From Geojedonia litorea (lineage in GTDB: Bacteria; Bacteroidota; Bacteroidia; Flavobacteriales; Flavobacteriaceae): DNA of 64,000 nt. Under the pieces are notes generated by a model. It searched no databases and was not told where the DNA came from. It saw only the letters and a list, made by a program, of their open reading frames with translations. Shown piece after piece: positions 8,172-16,250 of this stretch. The position numbers and the translations under genes are program-made. The DNA is taken from NCBI RefSeq assembly GCF_042654525.1, contig NZ_JBHSGP010000014.1, positions 1,116,001 through 1,180,000 on the forward strand, given 5' to 3'. The stretch's first letter is position 1; the number at the start of each line of letters is the position of its first letter.

Positions 8172-9329
8172 ATGAATCCAGAAAGTTGGCGTGTAAAAAC
8201 CGCTATTTTATTGGTAAGTAGCCTTACCATTATGTCTATGATTACCATATCGGCCTCACTGCCAGATATGACTAAAACCTTTTCACAGCATTCCAACGCT
8301 GCAGGATTGGTTAAGTTGGTATTGTCTTTTCCCGCATTATTTATAGCCTTGAGTGCCATTATCGCAGGGCTCATTATAGATAAATTTGGCAGGCTTAAGC
8401 TCTTAGGTTTAGCTTTGGTTTTGTATGCTGTAGCTGGGAGTTCTGGGTATTGGTTAGATAATCTCTATCTTATATTGGTTGGAAGGGCTTTGCTTGGTGT
8501 TTGCGTTGGAATTTCGATGACCATTGTAACTACCCTGGTGGCAGATTATTACCAAGGTCAGGCAAGGCAGAAATTTGCTGGTATTCAAATTGCTATAATG
8601 TCAATAGGTGGAATTATTTTTATTACGTTAGGAGGATTTTTGGCAGACATTCATTGGAGAGTTCCGTTTTTGCTTTACTTTTTTTCCATCTTAATCTTAC
8701 CATTTACTTACTTGTATTTGAAGGAACCAAAGGTGCAATCTGAAACCAAGACCGTGAAAAAAGGGATAAGTTCCCCAAAGGTTATATGGTTTGTTTTTAT
8801 TAACGTCATGCTAATGTGGATTATATTTTTCATCATTCCAGTACAAATCCCGTTTTATTTAAAGTCAGCAATAGGTATTGAAAAAAATGCGTTGATTGGT
8901 ATTGCTATTGCATCAAGTACTTTTTTTTCAGCCGTCTCTGCATTTTCATATTCTAAAATAAAAGATAAACTTAACTATCAACAAGTGTTTTGCCTTGGTT
9001 ATTTTTTAATGGCATTGGCCTATGTATGTATTGCCTTGTCCAATTCATATGCCATGGTAATGCTTGGAATGTTATTGGTTGGCCTTGGCATGGGTGTATT
9101 GATACCTAATGCCAATATTTGGGTCATGCAATTAGCTCCTATAGAAATTCGTGGAAGGGAAATAGGTCGGTTAACTACATTTTGGTTTATGGGTCAGTTT
9201 TTATCTCCAATTATATTGTTGCCATTACTAGAGTTTATTTCTCAAGCACAACTGTTTTATACTATTGCTGTAGTTTTAATAGTGTTGAGTCTGTCTTTCT
9301 TTATTTGGCAGTTGAAACAAAGAAAGTAA
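8172..9329 (+). CDS. MFS transporter
   Basis: A 385-residue membrane protein with about 12 hydrophobic helices. The loop DKFGRLK after the second helix matches the MFS motif A region, and the N-terminal half shows the GRALLGVCVGI helix. It resembles drug/H+ antiporter-type exporters (Bcr/CflA or EmrD-like). It ends the sulfur cluster, so export of the cluster's product, or of a precursor to the periplasmic ASST proteins, is the simplest reading. A perfect palindrome follows 30 bases after the stop. Direction and substrate cannot be read from the sequence. Confidence 0.85.
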   Translation: MNPESWRVKTAILLVSSLTIMSMITISASLPDMTKTFSQHSNAAGLVKLVLSFPALFIALSAIIAGLIIDKFGRLKLLGLALVLYAVAGSSGYWLDNLYLILVGRALLGVCVGISMTIVTTLVADYYQGQARQKFAGIQIAIMSIGGIIFITLGGFLADIHWRVPFLLYFFSILILPFTYLYLKEPKVQSETKTVKKGISSPKVIWFVFINVMLMWIIFFIIPVQIPFYLKSAIGIEKNALIGIAIASSTFFSAVSAFSYSKIKDKLNYQQVFCLGYFLMALAYVCIALSNSYAMVMLGMLLVGLGMGVLIPNANIWVMQLAPIEIRGREIGRLTTFWFMGQFLSPIILLPLLEFISQAQLFYTIAVVLIVLSLSFFIWQLKQRK

Positions 9330-9358
9330 ATTTTAAAAACGCCATAAATAATAATTAA

Positions 9359-9396
9359 AATAACGACGCCATATAAATTTATATGGCGTCGTTATT
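9359..9396. repeat. Perfect 38-bp palindrome after the sulfur cluster
   Basis: Both halves are exact reverse complements for 19 bases with the centre at 9377/9378 and the core AACGACGCCATAT. As RNA it makes a long hairpin and probably ends the MFS transcript, but only one or two T follow it, so a terminator with a proper U tract is not evident. It may act as an mRNA-stabilising hairpin or an operator. Confidence 0.7.
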
Positions 9397-9543
9397 AGAA
9401 AAACAAATTATTTTTAAACTTACTCAAGGTTCAAAATATTGTTTGATTTAAAAATTCATTTTAGAAAGCTACTCTACTTTCATTGCTAAATATTAATTAC
9501 AAGACTAAAATAAACTTAAACTGTTTTGGTTGAGTACAACAAG

Positions 9544-9603
9544 AGGTTAAGAAGATTAATAAAAGGTTAATTGAATTAATAAATGTTTAATATCAATTTA
9601 GAA
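9544..9603. promoter_or_regulatory. 20-bp-phased repeats upstream of the kinase gene (likely OmpR-type operator)
   Basis: Two adjacent 20-bp units (9544-9563 and 9564-9583) share 16 of 20 bases, each beginning AGGTTAA and ending ATTAATAAA; a third weaker unit starts with GTTTAAT at 9585. GGTTAA/GTTTAA therefore recurs every two helical turns just upstream of the kinase-regulator pair. Such phased direct repeats are typical binding sites for OmpR-family dimers, so autoregulation by the adjacent regulator is likely. The rest of the 305-bp gap is AT-rich and shows nothing else besides the palindrome. Confidence 0.55.
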
Positions 9604-9633
9604 AGTGTTTTTTTAGTAATATAGTACTCTGTT

Positions 9634-10908
9634 TTGAATAAAAGAAGATTATATATAGCCATTTTTATAGTTGCCATATTGGGGTTGTTTGTAGTGCAAT
9701 ACCAATACCTCAAAATTGGGCTTAATTTGGCTACGGTTCAGTTCAACAAAAATATTGGATTAGCAAGTCAGGATATTAAACAAGACTTGATTACTGAAAA
9801 TCAATTGTCGTTTTTGGTTGGTCAAGCAATTACTGAAAACGATTCTTATTTTGATTTGAGTTTGGACAGTATTCAAGATGCTTCTAAACATTTTCTAAAC
9901 GATTTTATTACGCATAGATTATCTGTTCATGGAATAGATAAAGACTTTTCGTATCGATTGTTTACTAGAGATAGTAGTTATTATCTTAAATCTAATCGAG
10001 AACTAAAGTCTAAAAAAGATCTGGTAACAGTATCGGTTGAATTAGAAGGTTATTTACCTAGTTTGGTTAATAAAAACATAATTTTAGAACTACAATTCGA
10101 AAATTTAAATGTTTATTTTTTATCGCAACTAAATGGACTAACAATTCCTAGCTTATTATTAATTATAGTTATAATTGTCATTTTCATTTGGGTGTTGCGA
10201 TCAGTATATTGGCAAAATAAGGTGATTACTACAACCAATGCTTTTATCAATAACCTCACTCATGAACTTAAAACGCCAGTATTCTCCATTGGACTTGCGA
10301 CTAAAATTTTAGAGGAAGGTATTAAACCAGAAAAGAAGCCTATAATTGAATTGATTAGGCAACAGGTTGAACGTTTAAATATGCATATTGATAAAGTGTT
10401 AGAGCTTGGAAAATTGGAATTTCAAAAATCCTTGTTTAATTTAAAACAATTAGATTTTAAAGTAAATTTATTAAGCTTATGCAAAAATTTTGAAGCTTTA
10501 GCATCGCTTGAAAATATTCAATTTGCATACGAATTAAAAGATGATAACTATGCTATAAAGGCTGAAGCAAGTCATTTAGAAAATGCAATCAGTAATATTT
10601 TGGACAATGCTAAAAAGTATTCTGAAGAACCCAAAATTCAATTAAAGGCGCATAAGTATAATAAGCATTTAATTATTTCTGTTACTGATAACGGTATTGG
10701 GATACAAAAAAGTGATAAAGACCTTATCTTTAAGAAATATTATAGAGTAGAAAGAGGAAATCTGCACAAAACCAAAGGTTATGGTTTAGGATTGAGTTAT
10801 GTTAAAGAAGTAATTAAAAAACATAAAGGAAAAGTGACTATTGAGAGTAAACCTAATTATGGCACAACAGTTACAATAAGCCTTCCACTATATTATGGCA
10901 ATACATAA
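9634..10908 (+). CDS. Membrane sensor histidine kinase
   Basis: A 424-residue HisKA/HATPase kinase starting at a TTG codon (MNKRRLYIAIF). One transmembrane helix at residues ~6-22 and a second at ~168-190 (IPSLLLIIVIIVIFIWVL) enclose a ~140-residue periplasmic sensor region of unknown fold. The H box is NNLTHELKTPVFS with phospho-acceptor His210. N, G1 and G2 boxes follow (NAISNILDNAKKY, DNGIGI, GYGLGLSYVKEV). Its last 14 bases overlap the response regulator gene, so they are one operon. This is the architecture of BaeS/PhoR-like kinases common in flavobacteria. The stimulus is unknown. Confidence 0.9.
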   Translation: MNKRRLYIAIFIVAILGLFVVQYQYLKIGLNLATVQFNKNIGLASQDIKQDLITENQLSFLVGQAITENDSYFDLSLDSIQDASKHFLNDFITHRLSVHGIDKDFSYRLFTRDSSYYLKSNRELKSKKDLVTVSVELEGYLPSLVNKNIILELQFENLNVYFLSQLNGLTIPSLLLIIVIIVIFIWVLRSVYWQNKVITTTNAFINNLTHELKTPVFSIGLATKILEEGIKPEKKPIIELIRQQVERLNMHIDKVLELGKLEFQKSLFNLKQLDFKVNLLSLCKNFEALASLENIQFAYELKDDNYAIKAEASHLENAISNILDNAKKYSEEPKIQLKAHKYNKHLIISVTDNGIGIQKSDKDLIFKKYYRVERGNLHKTKGYGLGLSYVKEVIKKHKGKVTIESKPNYGTTVTISLPLYYGNT

Positions 10909-11596
10909 AAAGAAAATAATTCTCATAGAAGATGATCCAACTTTGGGCTATTTGCTTTCAGAATATCTAAAGATGAATAATTTTGAACTGTATTGGGCCA
11001 AAAATGGTGTAGATTGTTTAAAATTGTTAGAGCAGAACACCTATGATTTAGCTATTTTAGATGTTATGCTGCCCGATATAGATGGTTTTAGTTTGGCTCA
11101 ATCCATAACCAATTTGCATCCCAAATTACCTTTTATATTCTTAACAGCCCGATCTCTTAAAGTTGATGTTTTAAAAGGTTTTTCTGTTGGTGCAGTAGAC
11201 TATTTGAAAAAGCCCATTGATGAAGAAGAATTGGTGGTGAGAATAAAGTCCTTGTTGTCAAGGTTGGAGCCCTCTGACATCACTGATGATAAAGTAAAGA
11301 ACATCCATACTATTGGGGATTATGAATTTAATATGCTCAATCAAACACTTAGTATTAAGGAGAAAGTTATAAGTTTAACCAATAGAGAAAGTCAGATTTT
11401 GCTGTATTTGGTAACTCATAAAAACTCTTTATGTACGCATAAAGATATATTGACGCACATTTGGGGAAAGAATGACTATTTCAATAAAAAAAGTCTCAAT
11501 GTGTTTATTACGCATTTGCGAAAGTATTTAAATGAAGACGCATCAATTAAAATTGAGAACGTCCATAATAGAGGTTTTATATTTAAAATAGATTAA
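10895..11596 (+). CDS. OmpR-family response regulator
   Basis: A 233-residue protein with an N-terminal receiver (acidic pair E12-D13-D14, phospho-acceptor Asp56 in LAILDVMLP, Thr in FLTAR, Lys in YLKKP) and a C-terminal winged helix (LTNRESQILLYLVTHKN then NVFITHLRKYL and VHNRGFIFK). It is the partner of the overlapping upstream kinase. The phased GGTTAA repeats before the kinase gene are the obvious candidate binding site. Targets beyond its own operon are unknown. Confidence 0.92.
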   Translation: MAIHKKKIILIEDDPTLGYLLSEYLKMNNFELYWAKNGVDCLKLLEQNTYDLAILDVMLPDIDGFSLAQSITNLHPKLPFIFLTARSLKVDVLKGFSVGAVDYLKKPIDEEELVVRIKSLLSRLEPSDITDDKVKNIHTIGDYEFNMLNQTLSIKEKVISLTNRESQILLYLVTHKNSLCTHKDILTHIWGKNDYFNKKSLNVFITHLRKYLNEDASIKIENVHNRGFIFKID

Positions 11597-11615
11597 ATAT
11601 TACACTTAATCGATA

Positions 11616-11646
11616 AAAAATAGCTTTTAATCGATATATTTTCTTT
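11616..11646. promoter_or_regulatory. Two exact TTAATCGATA repeats 21 bp apart
   Basis: TTAATCGATA occurs at 11616-11625 and 11637-11646. A TTTATTTG box resembling the -7 element starts at 11654. This looks like a regulated promoter for the small peptide gene 210 bp downstream, though the leader would be long. The rest of the 278-bp gap (11597-11874) contains small hairpins (GAGCA/TGCTC near 11745) and nothing else I can name. Confidence 0.4.
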
Positions 11647-11874
11647 ATTTGAGTTTTTTTCACATATATTAGCAGTCCTTCATAAGCCCCTAAAATCACT
11701 TATCAAGGTAATTTTTAATCCATTCCCTCACAGTATTTACAATATTGAGCAGTTTTGTGCTCTATAATTAATAATCCATTCTTCCCTCGATTGGCATTTT
11801 TTAATGCCCAACAATTATTAATTAACTAAACTAAATATAGTTTAACTATTGTATAATCCTAAATTGAGAATAGC

Positions 11875-12051
11875 ATGAAAACTCTAAAAATTACATTTTT
11901 ATTATTGGCAATATTATTATTGACCGTGTCTGGACAGAGCAGTGATACCTTGAAGAATGACCAAGCAGATACTTACAAAAAAAGTGAAACCACTTATTAT
12001 TTATTAGCTCACAATAAAGATAAAATTGCATTACCTTCAGGAGAAGAGTAA
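11875..12051 (+). CDS. Small secreted peptide, 58 residues
   Basis: An ATG-started frame with a clear signal peptide (MKTLKITFLLLAILLLTVSG, probably cleaved after SGQ), leaving a hydrophilic tail of ~38 residues rich in Lys, Asp, Thr and Tyr. I recognise no family. It lies between two two-component gene pairs, in the same direction, and is followed by two hairpins, so it is likely transcribed alone. The signal peptide and terminator make a real gene plausible. A role as a periplasmic partner or signal for one of the flanking kinases is speculation. Confidence 0.55.
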   Translation: MKTLKITFLLLAILLLTVSGQSSDTLKNDQADTYKKSETTYYLLAHNKDKIALPSGEE

Positions 12052-12075
12052 AATATAAACTTTAAGATTTAAATT

Positions 12076-12146
12076 AACCTCTTGTTAAATAATGAGAGGT
12101 TTTCGCATATCAACTATTTGCTCTTTTTAAAGCAAATAGTTTTTTA
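12076..12146 (+). terminator. Tandem hairpins, second a rho-independent terminator
   Basis: The first stem is AACCTCT (12076-12082) with AGAGGTT (12095-12101). The second is an 11-bp perfect stem (AACTATTTGCT, 12112-12122, with 12131-12141) followed by a T run. They close the small peptide transcript. Confidence 0.75.
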
Positions 12147-12152
12147 TTTTAA

Positions 12153-12183
12153 TACATTTGAATCAGCTATTCAATTCAAATGT
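12153..12183 (+). promoter_or_regulatory. Promoter with inverted repeat over the -7 box
   Basis: A TACATTTG box (12153-12160) fits TAnnTTTG and lies 28 bases before the next start codon. It is part of a perfect 10-bp inverted repeat (ACATTTGAAT, 12154-12163, with 12174-12183, 10-base spacer). A repressor site or a short leader hairpin would both fit. Confidence 0.5.
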
Positions 12184-12188
12184 AATTA

Positions 12189-14213
12189 ATGCGCCTAGTA
12201 TTTTTTTTCTTTCTATTCATCTTTCATAATGTTGCGACAACTCAATCAAAGAGCTTTTCAAAATTAGACAGCTCCCTTTATTACAGGCAATTATCCAAAA
12301 ACAGGAGTTTGAGTTTTGAAGAACGATTTAAACTTGCTAAAAAAGCAAGTGATCTGTCGGCTGATTTGAACATAGACACAACTACTGTCCTAAATAATAG
12401 AAATCTTTCATTTTTATATTTAATGTTGGGAGATTTTGAGCCTTACAGAGAAATTAATTGGAAAAATTTAAAGCTCGCAACGAAATTAAATGATACGTTG
12501 TCATTAGCAATGTCTAATGATAATTTAGCTTATTATTATTATCATTATAAGCAAAATGATAGTGCTTATTATTACTATAATAGAGCCCTCAATTGGTATG
12601 AAGCATTAAATAGTTTAAAAAATCAAGCAAGTATTTTAGGAAATATTGCTAGTATTCAGAGAATTGAAAAAGACTATGTTGGAAGTGAGGAAAACATTAT
12701 TGGAGCATTAAAACTACTTCAAAAACTACCGGCCACAGAGTCTAATTTGGACAACCAATGGATTATGTATAATAGGTTGGGAATTATTTCACTTGATTTA
12801 AAGCAATATGAAAAATCTTTGGAATACCATAATAAAGCTTTAGAAGTTAGCTATAAAATGAATGATGGCTATTATAACGAAAAAACTTCAATCCACAATA
12901 AAGCTTCAGTATATAGAAAAACAGGTGATTTTGACGATGCTATAGCATTGTATCAAAGTCTTTTAATAGAAGAAAGATTATTTGAGATAGATCCTCCATT
13001 CTATCCTCTTATTTTGGACAATTTAGCATTTACAAAGTTTGAAGCTGGTCATAAAGATTACGATTATATAGAGCAAACACTCAAAAAAGCTTATAGATTA
13101 AGTGATAGTCTTGAAGATCCAATTGCAAAACTAGGAGTGACTATTGATTTGGCTAAATTTTTTAAGGGCTTAAGAAAAGCAGATAGTGCGGTTCATTATG
13201 CTAAAAAATCCTATAAACTTTCAAAAAGCGTATCAGATAACGATATTCTTTTGGAGTCTATGTTATTACTTGCTGAACTCAATGAAGGAGATGAAGCCAA
13301 AAAATACTTTAATGAACATATAAAATTAAGTGATAGTTTGTTATTTAAAGAACGATCTGCTAGAAACAAGTTTGCTAGAATTGCTTTTGAAACAGACGAG
13401 ATTGAACGTGAGAACGAGCGAATAACAAGAGAACGCTTATGGCTATTAATGCTTTCGGTTGGTTTACTACTTACATTAGTTCTACTCTATATCATTATTT
13501 CGCAGCGATCAAGAAATAAGGAATTGAAGTTTAAACAAGATCAACAACAAGCCAACGAAGAAATTTATAACCTCATGCTTTCTCAACAAGATAAAGTTGA
13601 TGAAGCACGGACCAATGAAAAAAGAAGAATCTCTCAAGAGCTGCATGACGGTATTTTAGGCCGTTTATTTGGCACGCGATTGAGTTTAGATAGTTTTAAT
13701 TTTAGCGAGGGTCCTGAAGCCATTAAAACAAGGTCAAACTATATTTCAGAATTAAAAATAATTGAGGAAGATATACGAAAAATATCACATGATTTAAATA
13801 CCGATTTTGTTTCAGGTTCTGGTTTTATGGATATTATTGAAGAACTTGTTCAAAAGCAAACCCAAGCGTATCAATTAAAATACACCTTTGATTCAGATGA
13901 TGGAATTGTTTGGGAAAGTTTGACCAATAAAACAAAAATTAATGTTTATAGAATAGTACAAGAGGCGCTTCAAAATATTTATAAGCATGCAGAAGCCCAA
14001 TTTGTAAGTATTAGTTTTAAACTAAAAAAAGATGTAATTTGCTTGAGCATTGAAGATGACGGTAAAGGCTTCGATCCTAATAGAAGTAAGAAAGGAATAG
14101 GCCTTAAAAACATCAATTCAAGAGTAAAAGAGTTTGATGGGAACGTCAATTTTGAGTCTCAAATTAACAATGGAACAAAAATAAGTATAGAAATTCCTTA
14201 CCAACCAAATTAA
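12189..14213 (+). CDS. TPR-containing sensor histidine kinase (HisKA_3 type)
   Basis: A 674-residue protein: signal peptide (to about residue 19), a periplasmic array of tetratricopeptide repeats (~30-390; for example YKQNDSAYYYYNRAL and KQYEKSLEYHNKALEV), a short coil, one membrane helix at ~417-437, a cytosolic coiled coil, and a NarX-like kinase core. The H box is KRRISQELHDGILG with His486, and the ATPase shows EDDGKGFDP and KGIGLKNINSRV. This layout is widespread in flavobacteria and usually paired with a LuxR-type regulator, which is the next gene five bases downstream. The ligand sensed by the TPR region is unknown. Confidence 0.9.
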   Translation: MRLVFFFFLFIFHNVATTQSKSFSKLDSSLYYRQLSKNRSLSFEERFKLAKKASDLSADLNIDTTTVLNNRNLSFLYLMLGDFEPYREINWKNLKLATKLNDTLSLAMSNDNLAYYYYHYKQNDSAYYYYNRALNWYEALNSLKNQASILGNIASIQRIEKDYVGSEENIIGALKLLQKLPATESNLDNQWIMYNRLGIISLDLKQYEKSLEYHNKALEVSYKMNDGYYNEKTSIHNKASVYRKTGDFDDAIALYQSLLIEERLFEIDPPFYPLILDNLAFTKFEAGHKDYDYIEQTLKKAYRLSDSLEDPIAKLGVTIDLAKFFKGLRKADSAVHYAKKSYKLSKSVSDNDILLESMLLLAELNEGDEAKKYFNEHIKLSDSLLFKERSARNKFARIAFETDEIERENERITRERLWLLMLSVGLLLTLVLLYIIISQRSRNKELKFKQDQQQANEEIYNLMLSQQDKVDEARTNEKRRISQELHDGILGRLFGTRLSLDSFNFSEGPEAIKTRSNYISELKIIEEDIRKISHDLNTDFVSGSGFMDIIEELVQKQTQAYQLKYTFDSDDGIVWESLTNKTKINVYRIVQEALQNIYKHAEAQFVSISFKLKKDVICLSIEDDGKGFDPNRSKKGIGLKNINSRVKEFDGNVNFESQINNGTKISIEIPYQPN

Positions 14214-14218
14214 GCAGT

Positions 14219-14887
14219 ATGCAACACATCAATATTTTAATGGTCGACGATCACCCAATCATAATCGAAGGCTATCAAAACACCTTGATGGCCACCAAAA
14301 AAGATGACCAAACCTTATTAATTGATACAGCAAATTCATGTGATGCCGCTAACCAATTAATGCAACGTGCATCCAAGGAAAAACCTTATGACATCTGTTT
14401 TTTTGATATTAGTTTGCCAAGTTCAGCCGATGGGAGTATTAATTCTGGAGAAGATTTAGCGAAAATTGCCAGAAGTATTTTGCCAAACGCCAAAGTGATA
14501 ATTCTCACTATGTTCAACGAATCTTACCGCATTCACAATATTATCAAAGAAATTAGTCCAGACGGCTTTTTAATTAAAAGTGACTTGACCTCAAGTGAAC
14601 TTGCCGAAGCTTTTCAACACATTATTACATCCCCTCCATATTATAGTAGTACTGTAAGTAATTATTTAAAAAAATCAATTACCAGTGACATTTATGTGGA
14701 TGATATTAATCGTAAAATATTGCACTTATTATCCCAAGGAATTAAAACACGAAGTTTGACTGAACACATTGATTTGTCAATGAGCGCTATTGAAAAGCGT
14801 AAAAAGCAAATGAAATTATTATTCTCTGTCGAAGACGGAAAGGACGAAACACTACTTGAAGAAGCCAGACAAAAAGGGTTCCTATAA
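14219..14887 (+). CDS. Response regulator with divergent LuxR-like output domain
   Basis: A 222-residue partner of the TPR kinase. The receiver has D10-D11, phospho-acceptor Asp63 in CFFDISLP, the switch Thr in ILTMF and Lys in LIKSD. The C-terminal part (residues ~160-222) holds a helix-turn-helix-like stretch KILHLLSQGIKTRSLTEHI, then MSAIEKRKKQMK, resembling a LuxR/NarL domain, but the usual LTxRExEVL motif is replaced by DDINRKILHLL. Such divergent output domains are common in this flavobacterial pair. Target sites are not known; the CGG-N5-CCG repeats just downstream are one candidate. Confidence 0.85.
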   Translation: MQHINILMVDDHPIIIEGYQNTLMATKKDDQTLLIDTANSCDAANQLMQRASKEKPYDICFFDISLPSSADGSINSGEDLAKIARSILPNAKVIILTMFNESYRIHNIIKEISPDGFLIKSDLTSSELAEAFQHIITSPPYYSSTVSNYLKKSITSDIYVDDINRKILHLLSQGIKTRSLTEHIDLSMSAIEKRKKQMKLLFSVEDGKDETLLEEARQKGFL

Positions 14888-14958
14888 AAAAAACCATTAA
14901 AATTGCGTTTTTTTTCATTTTTAAAACCTCTCTAAGCTCTTGTCATTGCTCAATAGTA

Positions 14959-14991
14959 CGGTTTTTCCGCATCAAGTTTGCGGTTTTTCCG
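14959..14991. repeat. Two CGGTTTTTCCG repeats 22 bp apart
   Basis: CGGTTTTTCCG occurs at 14959-14969 and 14981-14991. Each copy has dyad half-sites CGG and CCG around five T, and the spacing is two helical turns. It lies between convergent genes, so it is unlikely to be a normal promoter operator of the genes seen here. Confidence 0.5.
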
Positions 14992-15082
14992 TAATATTAA
15001 TTCTATAACTAAAACTATATTTGAACGTCAACAAAAATTAATTAATCCCTCTAAGTAATTTGTTGGAATAATAGCAAAGAAT

Positions 15083-15119
15083 GAAACCTGATAGTCACTC
15101 GATTGTCAGGTTTCTTATT
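15083..15119. terminator. Bidirectional terminator
   Basis: A 9-bp perfect stem GAAACCTGA (15083-15091) with 15106-15114, then a T-rich run on the + strand. It lies between the convergent response regulator and DUF456 genes. Confidence 0.7.
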
Positions 15120-15122
15120 TTA

Positions 15123-15620
15123 TTAGAAAAGTAGTTCGGTATTATTCACAACTTTCATTATAAACAATCCAAAATATATTACGGCAACTACAAATTTTAT
15201 GAATGTTGACGCCAAAAAACCCAAAAAGGACCCAAAAGCGGCCTTTAAGGCCTTGTTGAATTCACTTTTATTCATTAATTCTCCTAAAAGAGCGCCTAAG
15301 AAAGGCCCTATAATTATACCACCAGGAATTGGAGATAGCAGACCAACAATTAAGCCAATAGAGGTGCCAATAATTCCTGCTCTACTACCTCCATATCGTT
15401 TTGTTCCCATTGCAGGGATGATATAATCTAAAATCCAAATACCAATTGCAAGTATAAGGGTTATGATTAAAAATGTCCAATTAAATGGTATAGCTTCTGT
15501 TAAATGAAGTATAAACAATCCAACCCAGCTAGTAAGTGGTCCTGGTAATACAGGTAAAAAACTACCGATTAGTCCTAAAACCATAAAAAGTAAGGCCAAA
15601 ATGACCAAAAAAACATCCAT
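15123..15620 (-). CDS. DUF456 membrane protein
   Basis: A 165-residue protein made almost entirely of hydrophobic helices with the glycine-rich turns typical of DUF456: GSFLPVLPGPLTSWVG at the start and GLLSPIPGGIIIGPFLGALLGE in the middle. Four to five membrane helices are likely. Family function is unknown. It is monocistronic, ends at a shared terminator, and its upstream region lies back to back with a small lipoprotein gene. Identification rests on the paired PGP and PxPGxxxGPxxGA motifs and the usual family length (~160). Confidence 0.85.
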   Translation of the reverse strand: MDVFLVILALLFMVLGLIGSFLPVLPGPLTSWVGLFILHLTEAIPFNWTFLIITLILAIGIWILDYIIPAMGTKRYGGSRAGIIGTSIGLIVGLLSPIPGGIIIGPFLGALLGELMNKSEFNKALKAAFGSFLGFLASTFIKFVVAVIYFGLFIMKVVNNTELLF

Positions 15621-15761
15621 TTATTGCGATTAAGAAATTCAATGTGTATGACGAAATCTAACCCATATCGTTACATTAATTTTTAAGTAATATGAATTAT
15701 AAAAGAAGTCCTAAAGATAAATTCCAAAAAAATTGTACTTTTCGGCTACAGTTGTACTACC

Positions 15762-16238
15762 ATGAAACAAGCTTTACTTGTCATTTGTTGTTTAGTTTTG
15801 TTGTCTTGTAATTACTTTGAGAAGAAAAAAGTCTATACTAAAGATATTCTTGAAGAGGAATTACAAACATTTAATTGGAATGAAGTTGATGAGTATCCAA
15901 CATTTGCATCTTGTGACTCTGTTATGAGTAAGAATCACAAACGGCAATGTTTTGAACAAACTTTATTGCAAATACTTAATAATAATCTTGCACAACAAAA
16001 TATTGTGGTTACCGAAGATGTATTAGATACTATCGATTTAAAAATTACCATTTCAAAGGATGGTCAGTTTAACATAGATTCGATTGCTAGTAGTGCTGAA
16101 ATTAAGAGACAAATTCCGAGAATTGATAGCTTATTGATTAGGTGTCTAGATTCACTTCCTAAAATTTATCCTGCGATTAAACGGAGCCAACAAGTTACTA
16201 CACAATTCACGTTGCCAGTGGTTGTGAAAATCAATTAA
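15762..16238 (+). CDS. Lipoprotein with TonB C-terminal-like domain
   Basis: A 158-residue protein with a lipobox (LVLLSC, Cys16). The C-terminal half (KDGQFNIDSI, then PRIDSLLIRCLDSLPKIYP and TTQFTLPVVVKI) follows the pattern of TonB C-terminal domains in Bacteroidota, where a strand, a helix and a final strand pair with partner proteins. There is no membrane anchor other than lipid, so it would not be a classical TonB. The function is unknown. It converges with the next gene, leaving only 12 bp between stops. Confidence 0.65.
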   Translation: MKQALLVICCLVLLSCNYFEKKKVYTKDILEEELQTFNWNEVDEYPTFASCDSVMSKNHKRQCFEQTLLQILNNNLAQQNIVVTEDVLDTIDLKITISKDGQFNIDSIASSAEIKRQIPRIDSLLIRCLDSLPKIYPAIKRSQQVTTQFTLPVVVKIN

Positions 16239-16250
16239 GCATTTTTAAGT

